From the NCBI RefSeq assembly GCF_000235425.2, contig NZ_KI912266.1:1457900-1521899 (forward strand): 64,000 bases of DNA, written 5' to 3'. This document shows positions 9,687 to 17,952 of this stretch, in pieces; the first letter of the stretch is position 1, and the number at the start of each line of letters is the position of its first letter. The position numbers and the translations under genes were made by a program. Under the pieces are notes generated by a model. That model searched no databases. It worked only from the letters and a program-made list of their open reading frames with translations, and was not told where the DNA came from. Source of the stretch: Pseudofrankia saprophytica (GTDB lineage Bacteria > Actinomycetota > Actinomycetes > Frankiales > Frankiaceae).

Positions 9687-9758
9687 GAGACAACACACAC
9701 GGATCGGTCGCCTGGGCGCCGCCACGACATTTCCCCTTAACGAGGAGCCGGTGCCTGG

Positions 9759-11195
9759 ATGAAGATGGCGGGCATGGTCGCTGCCGCGCAGACCCACGCC
9801 ACCCAGCCTCGTCCGCCGACGCACACCTACTCGGTCACCTGCTCGTGGTCCGGATCCACCGGCGCCGGGTACGAGCGGTACTCGCGGGCCCACGTGGGGC
9901 ACGCGAGTACCGCCGCGGCGGCCCTGCGGCTGTCCTCGGACCCGGCGTTCCGCGGTGACCCGGCCCTGCTGAACCCCGAGCAGCTCCTGGTCCTGTCGGC
10001 GGCGTCCTGCCAGCTGCTGTCGTTTCTCGCGGTCGCCGCCCGTGCCCGGATCGACGTGCGCGACTACCAGGAGGCCGGTCACGCCGTCCTGACCGAGGAC
10101 GGCAGGGGCGGCGGCCGGATCACCGAGATCGTGCTGCGGCCACGGATCACGGCCGTCACGGACACGACCGAGGACCGGCTGGGCCGACTCGTCCAGCTGG
10201 CGCACCGGCAGTGCTACATCGCCGCGTCGCTCGCCTGCCCGGTCACCGTCGAGCCGACGTTCGAGATCCTCACCCCGTATGCCTTCCGGGACACCGAGGC
10301 GGCGGTACGCCGGCTCGCCCTCGTCTCCGAGGTCTTCGATCCGGGGTCGCGGGCGTTCGTCGCCGCGCGGGTGCCCGCGGGGACCCGGCCGGCGCTCGCG
10401 GTCGACCTCGGCTGCGGGCCCGGCCACACGACCCGTCTGCTCGCGGCCGCCACGGGCGCGCGGCGCACCGTCGGGCTGGACGCTTCAGGGGCGTTCCTCG
10501 CCGTCGCCGGCTCCACCCACGTCGACGACCAGGCGGGTCAGGCCGGCCAGGCGGGCGTCGAGGGTGGAACCGGCGGCGGTACCGGTGAGGCGGGCGAGAT
10601 CGAGTTCGTTCGGCACGACGTCCGACGTGTCCCGTTCCCAGCTCAGGCTCGCGGCGCCGACGTGGTCTATGCGCGGCTCCTGCTGGCACACCTGGCCGAC
10701 GTCACGACCGCCGTCGACGGCTGGATCACCCAGCTCGCGCCGCACGGTGTGCTGCTGCTTGACGAGATCGAGTCCATCAACACCGACCAGCCTGTCCTCG
10801 CCGCCTACCTTGACCATGCCAGGCGTCTGCTCGCCGCCCGTGGTACGACGCTGCACACGGGCCGGCTGCTCAACACCGCGCTGCACGACCTGGCCGCTCG
10901 CCAGTCGACGCCGGACTTCGAGGTCGAGTACAACGCCACCGAGCGGCTCAGCCCGCCGGTCGCCGCCGCGGCGGCGATGTTCGCCATGAACCTCGGCGTC
11001 TGGCGGGTAGACCCGTTGTTCGGTGATCGTGAGGCCGAGCTCGACCGGCTCGCCACCGACCTGGCGGCACTGGCGTCCGCGCCGCCGGAGACCGGCGTCA
11101 TCACCTGGACCCTGCGTCGCGTCGCGGTTCGGCGCCTCGGCACTGATGCCCACGCCGCCGCCGCCGCTGGCGCCCGCGCGGACCCGGTGCCTTAG
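9759..11195 (+). CDS. Fusion of OsmC-family domain and SAM-dependent methyltransferase
   Basis: 478 residues with two domains. Residues about 20-168 are an OsmC/Ohr-type peroxidase: NPEQLLVLSAASCQLLSFL carries the first redox cysteine (C84) and HRQCYIAASLACPVTVEP the second (C152), at the family's usual spacing. Residues about 175-470 are a class I methyltransferase: motif I VDLGCGPGHTTRLL (215-228), acidic D241 and the YARLLLAHLAD stretch typical of UbiE-like enzymes. A Gly/Ala/Gln-rich insertion (256-280) interrupts the methyltransferase. No stop or frameshift separates the halves, so it is one polypeptide. OsmC domains reduce organic hydroperoxides; the methyl acceptor is unknown. A GAGGAG lies 14 bases before ATG 9759; ATGs at 9765 and 9774 are alternatives. 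Confidence 0.85.
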   Translation: MKMAGMVAAAQTHATQPRPPTHTYSVTCSWSGSTGAGYERYSRAHVGHASTAAAALRLSSDPAFRGDPALLNPEQLLVLSAASCQLLSFLAVAARARIDVRDYQEAGHAVLTEDGRGGGRITEIVLRPRITAVTDTTEDRLGRLVQLAHRQCYIAASLACPVTVEPTFEILTPYAFRDTEAAVRRLALVSEVFDPGSRAFVAARVPAGTRPALAVDLGCGPGHTTRLLAAATGARRTVGLDASGAFLAVAGSTHVDDQAGQAGQAGVEGGTGGGTGEAGEIEFVRHDVRRVPFPAQARGADVVYARLLLAHLADVTTAVDGWITQLAPHGVLLLDEIESINTDQPVLAAYLDHARRLLAARGTTLHTGRLLNTALHDLAARQSTPDFEVEYNATERLSPPVAAAAAMFAMNLGVWRVDPLFGDREAELDRLATDLAALASAPPETGVITWTLRRVAVRRLGTDAHAAAAAGARADPVP

Positions 11196-11277
11196 CGGGA
11201 AAATCCTGTGGTCGTTGATCGGGACGGTGCCGACGACTCCACCGGATCATCGTTTCACCGGATCATGGCCCGGTTCA

Positions 11278-11327
11278 TGATCTGGTGGGATCCTCGGAGC
11301 TCGGGGTCCGAGGATCCCACCAGATCA
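11278..11327. terminator. Perfect 21-bp stem hairpin between convergent genes
   Basis: TGATCTGGTGGGATCCTCGGA is mirrored exactly at 11307-11327, with an 8-base loop at 11299-11306. There is no T-run. It lies between the OsmC fusion (ends 11195) and the AHSA1 gene, whose stop codon is the outermost triplet of the right arm. It should act as a bidirectional terminator of the actinobacterial, U-less kind. Confidence 0.75.
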
Positions 11328-11843
11328 CCAGTAGCCTCCCGCGCCGGTCGCCTCGACGGCGACGCGGGCGAGGGTTTGCAGCAGCGACTGCCACCATTCG
11401 GCGAAGCGCAGCTGGAAGACCGCCAGCGGGAAGCCATGCCGGGCCACGTGCTCGGGTGGCAGCCGGTCCCAGCCGAAGTGCTCCACGGTGACGCGCGTCT
11501 GGACGGGCTGGCCGGCGGCGTCGTCACGGATCTCGTCGAACCGGACGTGCAGCTCGGTTTCCTGGTCTGGGGCGAAGCTGGCGTGGCGCCAGCTGAGCAC
11601 GAGCCGGCTGGGCGGCTCCCAGACGCGGATGTGGCCGACGACGAACGAGCCGCCGTCGTCATACGTCTCGACCAGCCGGCCGCCCGGGCCCGGTTCGAAG
11701 GCGAGGGTTCCCGTTCGGTCGCTGAACGAGAAGAGGCCGTTGGGCCGCCACCAGTCGGCGATCTGCGCCGTGAACACGGTGAACGCCCGCGCCGCGGGAG
11801 CCGGTACCCGCAGCGCGACCAGGACGCGTGATCCCTCGGTCAT
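11325..11843 (-). CDS. SRPBCC / AHSA1-like protein
   Basis: 172 residues. The opening VLVALRVPAPAARAFTVFT, the middle DWWRPNGL and FEPGPGGRLVET, and the C-terminal helix near FAEWWQSLLQTLARV are features of activator-of-Hsp90-ATPase homologues of the START/SRPBCC superfamily, which have a deep hydrophobic pocket. Its start overlaps the end of the ArsR gene by 4 bp (11840-11843). ArsR-AHSA1 pairs are very common in actinobacteria and often respond to small hydrophobic or stress molecules. It is the last gene of a three-gene operon. Confidence 0.85.
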   Translation of the reverse strand: MTEGSRVLVALRVPAPAARAFTVFTAQIADWWRPNGLFSFSDRTGTLAFEPGPGGRLVETYDDGGSFVVGHIRVWEPPSRLVLSWRHASFAPDQETELHVRFDEIRDDAAGQPVQTRVTVEHFGWDRLPPEHVARHGFPLAVFQLRFAEWWQSLLQTLARVAVEATGAGGYW

Positions 11844-12268
11844 GGCTGCGACCTCTCGGCCGCGTCGCCCGCGCCGGGAGCATCGGCGGCATCAGGCGCG
11901 CCGTCCGGATCGAGCGCCCGGGGCGTGACGTCCGCGTCGTGTTCCAGGTGGGCGGCGAAGGAGCTGAGCTGCTCCGCCCAGGCCTGCTCGGCGCCGACCA
12001 GCCAGCGCCGCAGCTCCGCCATCGGCGCCGAGGTGAGCGCGTAGATCCGCACCCGGGTGTCGAACTCGGGGCTCGTCTCGGTCACCAGGCCGGACTGGCG
12101 CAGCACCCGCAGGTGCTTGCTCATCGTCGACGGCGCGGTGCCGAGCTCCTTCGCCAGCTCACCGGCCCGGCGCGGCCGCTCGGCGAGCAGCTCCACGGCG
12201 CGGCGCCGGACCGGGTCGGCCAGCGCGGCAAGCGTGCCGTCCAGCCCCGCGAGCGCGGGCTCGCTCAT
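11840..12268 (-). CDS. ArsR-family winged-helix regulator
   Basis: 142 residues. The winged helix spans about residues 8-90: ALADPVRRRAVELLAERP, then AGELAKELGTAPSTMSKHLRVL as recognition helix and a wing (TRVRIYALTSAP). The metal-binding cysteines of true ArsR/SmtB sensors are absent, so it belongs to the non-metal branch that accompanies AHSA1 proteins. The C-terminal 40 residues are acidic and low-complexity. ATG at 12266-12268 overlaps the VOC stop by 3 bp. It probably represses its own operon at the palindromes before 12729. Confidence 0.85.
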   Translation of the reverse strand: MSEPALAGLDGTLAALADPVRRRAVELLAERPRRAGELAKELGTAPSTMSKHLRVLRQSGLVTETSPEFDTRVRIYALTSAPMAELRRWLVGAEQAWAEQLSSFAAHLEHDADVTPRALDPDGAPDAADAPGAGDAAERSQP

Positions 12269-12729
12269 GCCCAGCCGGTGGCCATGATCGGCTGTCCCAG
12301 CTCGGCCTCGGCCTCCGCGCGCGTGACGTCGCGGATGTGCGCGGAGAACGTCCAGGAGTGCCCCTCGGGGTCGACGGCCCGGTAGGTCCGGTCGCCGTAG
12401 AACTGGTCCGCCGGCTCGGCCTGGATCTGGGCGCCGGCGGCCCTGGCCCGCTCGCAGTGTTCGTCGAGACCGTCGGGCAGCTGGACGTGTACCCGCTGTG
12501 TGTTGGCTCCGCCGACGCTCGCCGGACTGCGCGCCCACTCGGCCCACTCGCCGCCGATCATGATCCGCCCGCGGCCGGCGCAGCTCATCTCGTAGTGGCA
12601 CATCTCCGGGGCGTCCGGCGGCCCGTCGATCGCCATCGTGACCTCGAACCCGAACGTCTCGGCCAGCCAGGACAGCGCCGCCTTCGGGTCCCGGTAGTGC
12701 AGGCTCGACGTGAACACGTTGTCATCCAT
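12265..12729 (-). CDS. Glyoxalase/bleomycin-resistance (VOC) family protein
   Basis: 154 residues with two beta-alpha-beta-beta-beta units: SSLHYRDPKAALSWLAETFGF at the start and the VQLPDGLDEHCERARAAGAQI half, ending in YRAVDPEGHSWTFSAH. This matches the VOC subgroup usually annotated as PhnB-like or extradiol dioxygenase-like. Substrate unknown. The start at 12729 is chosen because it begins immediately before conserved sequence and a good promoter places the transcript start at or very near this ATG, so the mRNA may be leaderless. It is the first gene of the VOC-ArsR-AHSA1 operon, with overlapping junctions. Confidence 0.85.
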   Translation of the reverse strand: MDDNVFTSSLHYRDPKAALSWLAETFGFEVTMAIDGPPDAPEMCHYEMSCAGRGRIMIGGEWAEWARSPASVGGANTQRVHVQLPDGLDEHCERARAAGAQIQAEPADQFYGDRTYRAVDPEGHSWTFSAHIRDVTRAEAEAELGQPIMATGWA

Positions 12730-12732
12730 GTT

Positions 12733-12765
12733 GGAAACAGTTTCCCAATCTGGAAACATTGTCAA
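12733..12765 (-). promoter_or_regulatory. Promoter with ArsR operator palindromes
   Basis: Reading the minus strand, TTGACA lies at 12765-12760, then 17 bases, then AACTGT at 12742-12737, then seven bases to the ATG at 12729. A perfect palindrome GGAAAC-A-GTTTCC covers 12733-12745 and a third half-site GGAAAC lies at 12752-12757. Thus the repressor site overlaps the -10 element and start codon. The -35 matches consensus; the -10 is weaker. Confidence 0.6.
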
Positions 12766-13220
12766 GCGGCTGGCTCGACGGGCTGTCCAGAGGTCCAGCG
12801 TCGGCCGCCTGTCGGGGGCACACCTCCGAGTCGTTGGCCCGCTGCCTCCACAGCCCCGCGGCCAGGAGGACGAGTAGAAACACGGCCCCATCAGGCGCGC
12901 GGCGCCGGGGTACACCCACCCACGGCCAGCGATCGGTCCCGCCCTGCCCCGGCCCGTCATCTTCACGGACGTCGGCGCCCGCGCCGTCCGAGCCCATGGT
13001 GAACGCGGCTTCGCCACCACTTGGTACCTGGCACCCCCTGACCGCTATCGCGCCCGCCCGCCCGCGCCGCGTCAGCGCCACCGACCGGGCCATCTTCCGC
13101 TCGGCCAAGGACATCCGGGAAAACCTGGACAGGAGAACATCGCTGTCGATCACGGCGACATGCGGCCCGTCCTTGTGATGACCGCATACGACCGAACAAT
13201 CCATTTTCAGGGAGGAACGC
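12766..13220. other. Gene-free spacer before the deacetylase
   Basis: No open frame here has convincing protein character on either strand; the frames are Arg/Pro-rich by-products of GC content. Towards the right end GC falls and a GGGAGG Shine-Dalgarno (about 13210-13215) precedes the ATG at 13221. Confidence 0.5.
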
Positions 13221-15005
13221 ATGCAATTTGACGTCGCTCCGGTGAGCCTGACAAGCGATGAGCCTGGACCTTTCGTGGTCTGGGCTGGCGACGACGGCTA
13301 CGACACCCAGGCGGGATATTTCTCCCTGCTCGCCTCCAACGGGATCAAGGGAACATTATTCCTGTCGGTTGACTGGGTGGACCAGGCCGGGACGTCTCCG
13401 GTATACGGGGACTCGTACATCACCACCGCACAGGTTGCGGCAATCGTCTCCGCCGGCCACGAGATCGCCACGCACGGCAAGAATCATGAAGATCTTGGGA
13501 CCTACTACCTGACATACGGTGCGGTGGCGCTCGATCTCCTGCTAGGTGCCGCCATCGGCGACATTCAATCGAAATTCGGCTTCTCGGTCAAGACGGGTTC
13601 CTACCCAGGCGGGTCGGCGAACGACCGGGTGAAAGAAATAGTCAGCCGGCGGCACGAGTTCTTCCGCTGTAGCCGGGGTGTGGTCAGCCGAAACGCGCCG
13701 GATCCCTTCGACGTCCCGGGAATAGACATCCTCGCCCCGTCCCAGGCGACCATCGAGGGGTACATCGACGAGGCCGTGGCGAACCGCAGCATCGTCGTCC
13801 TCTTCCATCATGGATCCATTGATTCGACGCAGCTGACCAAGGTGTCGAACCTGATTTCCTACGCGGCTGGCGTGGGATGCGACCAGGGGACTTTCTACCG
13901 GGCGATGAGCCAGCGGAGCAAATGGCTGTCGACGCGTGCGCTGATCGATGCCCAGGGCAACGCCTTCCATCCGGTCGTCCACACCAACGAGCTGATCGTC
14001 GACCGCAACGACAATATCGGTGACCACTACGTTCTGGATCTGGACGAATCGACCAACGCACCATTCATGGACGCGACGAGTGGAACGCCATTTGAGTTCA
14101 GAAAGGACCTCCTCGCGCTCGGCACATTTTATGTGGGGCGCCGTCGGGTGTTCGAGGACTTCACGACGACCAACAGTTCGACGACCGTCTCGTCGGGGAG
14201 CGCGGGATTCCGGGCCGATGACGTGGGTCTCTCCATCAGCGGTGCCGGCATCCCGGGCGCCACGACGATCGCGTCCATCGTGTCCCCCACCGCGGCCACC
14301 ATGTCGGCTGCTGCGACGGCCACTGCCACAAACGTGACGGTCACGGTCAACCGGCCCGTGTCGGGTGGCGTCACGTCCGCGGGAGAAATGCGTCTGTACA
14401 ACGGGTTGGCCATTTACGGGACCACGTCGCAGGCGGTGTCCTTCGGGCGCCTCGAATCGACGTTGGAAGGGTCCATCAGCGCGAACCAGTGGCTCAACAA
14501 CGGTACGGCCGGCTCCGGTGGGGAGATGACCGTCGACTCGGGTACCGGCGGATCATACGTGAACATCAAGGCGTTCGCGACCAGAATCCGAAGCGAGGCC
14601 AACACGATACATCTGCGTCTGGGTGCCGCCAAGGATGGAATCGATTTCGGCGCGGCCGAGGACGTGACACTCGAACGGGACGGGAGCGGAAACCTCCTCG
14701 CCAATGTGACTCTCCAGACGGGTGGCGACCTGATCGTAGGCAACGCCGGAAACGGGCTCCTGGTCAAGGAGGGGACCAACGCGCGCCTCGGTGCCGCCAC
14801 GTTGTCCAGCGGCGCGGCCACGGTCACCACAAGCGCCGTCACCGCGAACAGCCGGATCTTCCTGACCCCGCAGAACCTGTCCGGGGTCGGCACACCTCAG
14901 CCGATAGGTGTGTCCGCGAGAGTCGCGGGAACGAGCTTCACGATCACGTCGGCTTCCTCGAGCGACACTTCGACCATCGGCTGGATGATCGTGGAGCCCG
15001 CCTGA
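13221..15005 (+). CDS. Polysaccharide deacetylase with phage-tail-like C-terminus
   Basis: 594 residues. Residues about 15-230 are a NodB-type deacetylase: GDDGYD with metal ligand Asp25, then H80EIATH85GKNH89 supplying the HxxxH pair, and FHHG near 196. This removes acetyl groups from GlcNAc-type polymers. Residues about 290-594 are Thr/Ser/Gly/Ala-rich beta structure; segments such as GIPGATTIASIVSPTAAT and the very end (ANSRIFLTPQNLSGVG ... GWMIVEPA) resemble the receptor-binding ends of phage tail fibres. No signal peptide or membrane segment is seen, so export is unexplained. Codon use is less GC-rich than neighbours, suggesting recent acquisition. Strong GGGAGG before ATG. Confidence 0.75.
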   Translation: MQFDVAPVSLTSDEPGPFVVWAGDDGYDTQAGYFSLLASNGIKGTLFLSVDWVDQAGTSPVYGDSYITTAQVAAIVSAGHEIATHGKNHEDLGTYYLTYGAVALDLLLGAAIGDIQSKFGFSVKTGSYPGGSANDRVKEIVSRRHEFFRCSRGVVSRNAPDPFDVPGIDILAPSQATIEGYIDEAVANRSIVVLFHHGSIDSTQLTKVSNLISYAAGVGCDQGTFYRAMSQRSKWLSTRALIDAQGNAFHPVVHTNELIVDRNDNIGDHYVLDLDESTNAPFMDATSGTPFEFRKDLLALGTFYVGRRRVFEDFTTTNSSTTVSSGSAGFRADDVGLSISGAGIPGATTIASIVSPTAATMSAAATATATNVTVTVNRPVSGGVTSAGEMRLYNGLAIYGTTSQAVSFGRLESTLEGSISANQWLNNGTAGSGGEMTVDSGTGGSYVNIKAFATRIRSEANTIHLRLGAAKDGIDFGAAEDVTLERDGSGNLLANVTLQTGGDLIVGNAGNGLLVKEGTNARLGAATLSSGAATVTTSAVTANSRIFLTPQNLSGVGTPQPIGVSARVAGTSFTITSASSSDTSTIGWMIVEPA

Positions 15006-15412
15006 AACTCCACGGTCCCGCCGGAATACTGCTCCGGATTCTTGCCATGTCCTGAGGGGACGGGGGCCCGGGGCGGAAGGAACCGAGACGGTCCTGGCGG
15101 AGAAGCCCGCGGTCGGGCTGCGTCCACGCCACACCACGGGATCATTCCGCCAATCGGGCATAACCTCATGGCCTACGCGCCGAGGACGTCTGGAGAAAAA
15201 CCCGCCCCGCGCCGCCGCCGTACCTTACCTCGGGCTTGTCCGGCGGAGTCGGACTCCCGCCTTCAGCGTGTCCTCCGCGATGTCGCGATGGATATCCGCC
15301 AGACTTGACGGGCCAAGGGGAGGACGCGACACCCGCCGGTTTGGCGCGCCATGAGGCCGACTGGTTCCGCTGATATCGGCGTCTCGACGGACGATACGGA
15401 CTAGGAGCAGTA
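15006..15412. other. Gene-free spacer
   Basis: No supported gene. The last 20 bases hold AGGAG (15403-15407), the ribosome site of the following methyltransferase. No terminator-like hairpin of note was found. Confidence 0.4.
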
Positions 15413-16255
15413 ATGGAACTTTCGCATGTCGATTCCGCCGAATTGGCGGGCCGTTATCTGGACCTGCTGCGAGAAACCCTCACTTTTTCACTCTGGGAGG
15501 GGCGGGACGGCAGGATCTGGCGGCCCCGCCGCGCGGCGCACCGCGTCCTTTTCCGACTTCTCGAGGCGCGCGGACTGGAACTGGTCCGATACAGCGCCGC
15601 CGGCGCGCGTGACGTGGGTGGGGACTGGCCTCGGCTTGCGCACACCATGACGGGAAGCCGTCGCCTGAAGCAGCTTCAGGAGGCGGTCGAGCAGGTACTC
15701 GCCGATGATGTTCCCGGGGACCTTATCGAGACGGGTGTCTGGCGGGGTGGGTCCGCCATCATGATGCGCGGCGTCCTGGCGGCACACGGTGTACGCGACC
15801 GTACGGTATGGGTCGCCGACTCGTTCGCCGGTCTGCCGGCGCCCAATCCTGAGCGGTGGCCGGATGATGCCGGAGATCCCCACCACAAATGGACCGAGCT
15901 CGTGGTGTCCGAGGCCGAGGTGCGGGAGAACTTCCGGCGATACGGCCTGCTCGACGACCAGGTGCGTTTCCTGCCCGGCTGGTTCCGCGACACGCTGCCG
16001 ACGGCGCCGGTCGAGCGGCTCGCCGTGCTCCGGCTCGACGGTGACATGTACGAGAGCACGAGCGAGGCGCTGGACGCTCTCTACCCGCGGCTGTCAGACG
16101 GAGGCTTCTGCATCATCGACGACTACGGCGCCGTAGAGGGATGCCGGCGGGCGGTCGAGGACTACCGCAACGCGCACCAGATCGACGATCCGCTGGTCAA
16201 GATCGACTGGACCGGCGTGTACTGGCGCAAGAACACGAAGGACCCGCTGCGCTGA
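15413..16255 (+). CDS. TylF/MycF-family sugar O-methyltransferase
   Basis: 280 residues. The SAM site is seen at DLIETGVWRGGSAIMMRG (103-120), and the divalent metal site at LRLDGDMYESTSEAL followed by FCIIDDYGAVEGCRRAV. Both are diagnostic of macrocin O-methyltransferase TylF and relatives, which methylate sugar hydroxyls with Mg2+. At the edge of a polysaccharide locus it most likely methylates a repeat-unit sugar; action on a nucleotide sugar is also possible. ATG at 15413 with AGGAG eight bases upstream. Confidence 0.85.
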   Translation: MELSHVDSAELAGRYLDLLRETLTFSLWEGRDGRIWRPRRAAHRVLFRLLEARGLELVRYSAAGARDVGGDWPRLAHTMTGSRRLKQLQEAVEQVLADDVPGDLIETGVWRGGSAIMMRGVLAAHGVRDRTVWVADSFAGLPAPNPERWPDDAGDPHHKWTELVVSEAEVRENFRRYGLLDDQVRFLPGWFRDTLPTAPVERLAVLRLDGDMYESTSEALDALYPRLSDGGFCIIDDYGAVEGCRRAVEDYRNAHQIDDPLVKIDWTGVYWRKNTKDPLR

Positions 16256-16281
16256 CCATGGCCTCAGCACGTCGGGTCCGA

Positions 16282-16321
16282 GGGGGTGCCCCAGCCGCGG
16301 GCGTAGCCGGGGCGAGCCCCC
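16282..16321. terminator. GC hairpin after the TylF-like gene
   Basis: GGGGGTGCCCC (16282-16292) can pair with GGGGCGAGCCCCC (16309-16321) with a small internal bulge, enclosing a 16-base loop that is itself GC-rich. It is 26 bases after the stop at 16255 and before the convergent glycosyltransferase end, so a terminator role fits. Confidence 0.45.
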
Positions 16322-16426
16322 AAGCCGGCTGACAAACCTGGTCGAGGCTGCTCGCCGTGCCGCCCGCGGTGCGGTGAGCGCTCATCCTGATGATCAGAAA
16401 TCGCCGTCGCCGTCGCCGTCGCGACG

Positions 16427-17857
16427 TCATCGGTGCCGGACGTCGCTTCCCGCGGGGCGGGCGGACCGCGATGCGGTAGGAGTCGGCTGCGCTGGGATCG
16501 CGGGGATGGACAGTGGGGACGGCACAGGGGCTTGGCTGGCAGGGCTTCCCGCCTGCCCCGACTGCCCCGACTGTGTCGACTGCGTCGACTGCGTCGACTG
16601 CGTCGGTCGAGGGTGCGGCGTGGGTGGAGGAGTACCGAGGATGGCTCTGAACACGTTTCGGATGTGTTCCGCCGGCTCGGTGGTCATCCGCGACCACTCG
16701 GCGCAACGTTGCCGCATCTGGGTGAGCCGAGCCCGGTCTGAGAGCAGATCCACCAGCACCGCGGCGAGCGCCGCCGGGGACTCGTCGGCGGGGGTGGCGC
16801 CGGTGAGGCCGTCCACGTACGCGTCACGCGCACCGTACGCCGGTCCGACGACCGGGCATCCGGCGAGTTGCGCCTCGGTCAGGACCAGTCCGTAGCCCTC
16901 GCCGCTGCGCGGCGGCTGCACCCGGGTCCGGGTGCACAGCACGAACAGGTCCGCCGCCGCATACAGTTCGGCCAGCGTCGCGTCGTCCGGCGATTCGACC
17001 AGGTCGACGTCCTCATGCCCCGCGACCGCTCGGCGCACCGCGTCGAGAACCGGGCCCTGGCCGGCCACGACGAGACGCACGGGGCCGATGTGAGTGCGGA
17101 CCGTCGGCAGCGCCGCGAGCAGTTCGCACAGTCCCTTGCCCACCCAGTCGGCGTCGTTGAGCCGGAAGACGCTGAGCAGCGTGGGGACGGCGCCCGGCGT
17201 GGACCGTCGGTCACCGGCGGCGATCAGGGCCGCGCGCCACGAGGTCGCGATGCCGGGTCGCAGCACCGGTGCCATGCCGATGCGGGCGAGCGCGCCGGAG
17301 CTGTAGGAGCTCACGGTCATGGGGCGCAGAACCGGGTGGTGGGTGAGTATCACCCGGTCCACGTCTCTCATCGCCCAGATGTCCGTTCCGTGGAACAGGA
17401 CCAGGCCACGCCGCGCCCTGGCGAGGGGCGTGGCCACCGCGGCCACCGGGATGAGATTGGGGAGGCCGGCGAAGACCGTGTCGAACGGGCCGGACCGCAG
17501 GGCGGTACGCAGCGCCGCGGCCGTGAACCGCAACCGGGTCCGCAGACTGAGAGAGTTCGCCGGGCCGAGCAGGTCCACCCGATGAACGTCGGCGCCGCCG
17601 GCGCGCAGCCGTTCCTCGACGGCGCCAAGGTAGCGCTCGATGCCGCCACCGAGCCCTCCGGACGGCGCCAGCAGCAGGACGCGAGGGCGGCGGGCCCTGG
17701 TCTCGGCCTCGGTATTGATGCGATGCGTAGCGAGCACAGCGGTGACTGTAAGTGTCCAAACATCGGGATGGTGGAGCGCGGCCACGGCACGCCGACACCG
17801 CCTGACCGAATCAGGCGGAGCGGACGCAACTGACAGGTCCCACCTAGGGTTCGCCAT
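16427..17857 (-). CDS. GT4-type glycosyltransferase with repetitive tail
   Basis: About 476 residues from ATG 17857. The GT-B fold is shown by the N-terminal VLLLAPSGGLGGGIERYLGA and the C-terminal GEGYGLVLTEAQLAGCPVVGPAYG, the EX7E-type nucleotide-sugar site. It would add a hexose to the growing lipid-linked repeat unit at the inner membrane face. The last 60 residues contain TQSTQSTQSTQSGQ, encoded by a 9-bp tandem repeat (16568-16603), then Pro/Ser-rich disorder. A GTG at 17905 extends the frame but lacks a ribosome site; starts after residue 40 are also possible, since conserved sequence begins only near residue 57. It is divergent from the FkbM operon. Confidence 0.8.
   Translation of the reverse strand: MANPRWDLSVASAPPDSVRRCRRAVAALHHPDVWTLTVTAVLATHRINTEAETRARRPRVLLLAPSGGLGGGIERYLGAVEERLRAGGADVHRVDLLGPANSLSLRTRLRFTAAALRTALRSGPFDTVFAGLPNLIPVAAVATPLARARRGLVLFHGTDIWAMRDVDRVILTHHPVLRPMTVSSYSSGALARIGMAPVLRPGIATSWRAALIAAGDRRSTPGAVPTLLSVFRLNDADWVGKGLCELLAALPTVRTHIGPVRLVVAGQGPVLDAVRRAVAGHEDVDLVESPDDATLAELYAAADLFVLCTRTRVQPPRSGEGYGLVLTEAQLAGCPVVGPAYGARDAYVDGLTGATPADESPAALAAVLVDLLSDRARLTQMRQRCAEWSRMTTEPAEHIRNVFRAILGTPPPTPHPRPTQSTQSTQSTQSGQSGQAGSPASQAPVPSPLSIPAIPAQPTPTASRSARPAGSDVRHR
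16559..16603. repeat. 9-bp tandem repeat (unit CGACTGCGT)
   Basis: Four near-identical copies lie at 16568-16603 and a weaker one just before at 16559-16567. The unit length is three codons, so copy number can change without breaking the glycosyltransferase frame. It encodes Thr-Gln-Ser repeats on the minus strand. Confidence 0.8.
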
Positions 17858-17952
17858 GTGGATCTTCTGACGACCTCGTCGCCGGCCCCGGCCTCGGCCC
17901 TTCACTGTGCGTCATCGAACGGCGAGAACAGCGACAAGGAAAGGGCGCGGCG
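17858..17952. promoter_or_regulatory. Divergent promoter region
   Basis: 95 bases separate the minus-strand glycosyltransferase and the plus-strand FkbM operon, so both promoters must lie here or just inside the coding ends. GGAAAGGG at 17938-17945 serves as ribosome site for the GTG at 17953. I see no clear -35/-10 pair. Confidence 0.4.

Noticed and set aside
13221..15005. A prophage around the deacetylase
   Set aside because: No capsid, terminase, integrase or tail genes are nearby; only one gene with a phage-like end is seen.
16559..16603. CRISPR-like array
   Set aside because: Units are 9 bp with no unique spacers; this is a simple tandem repeat within a coding region.
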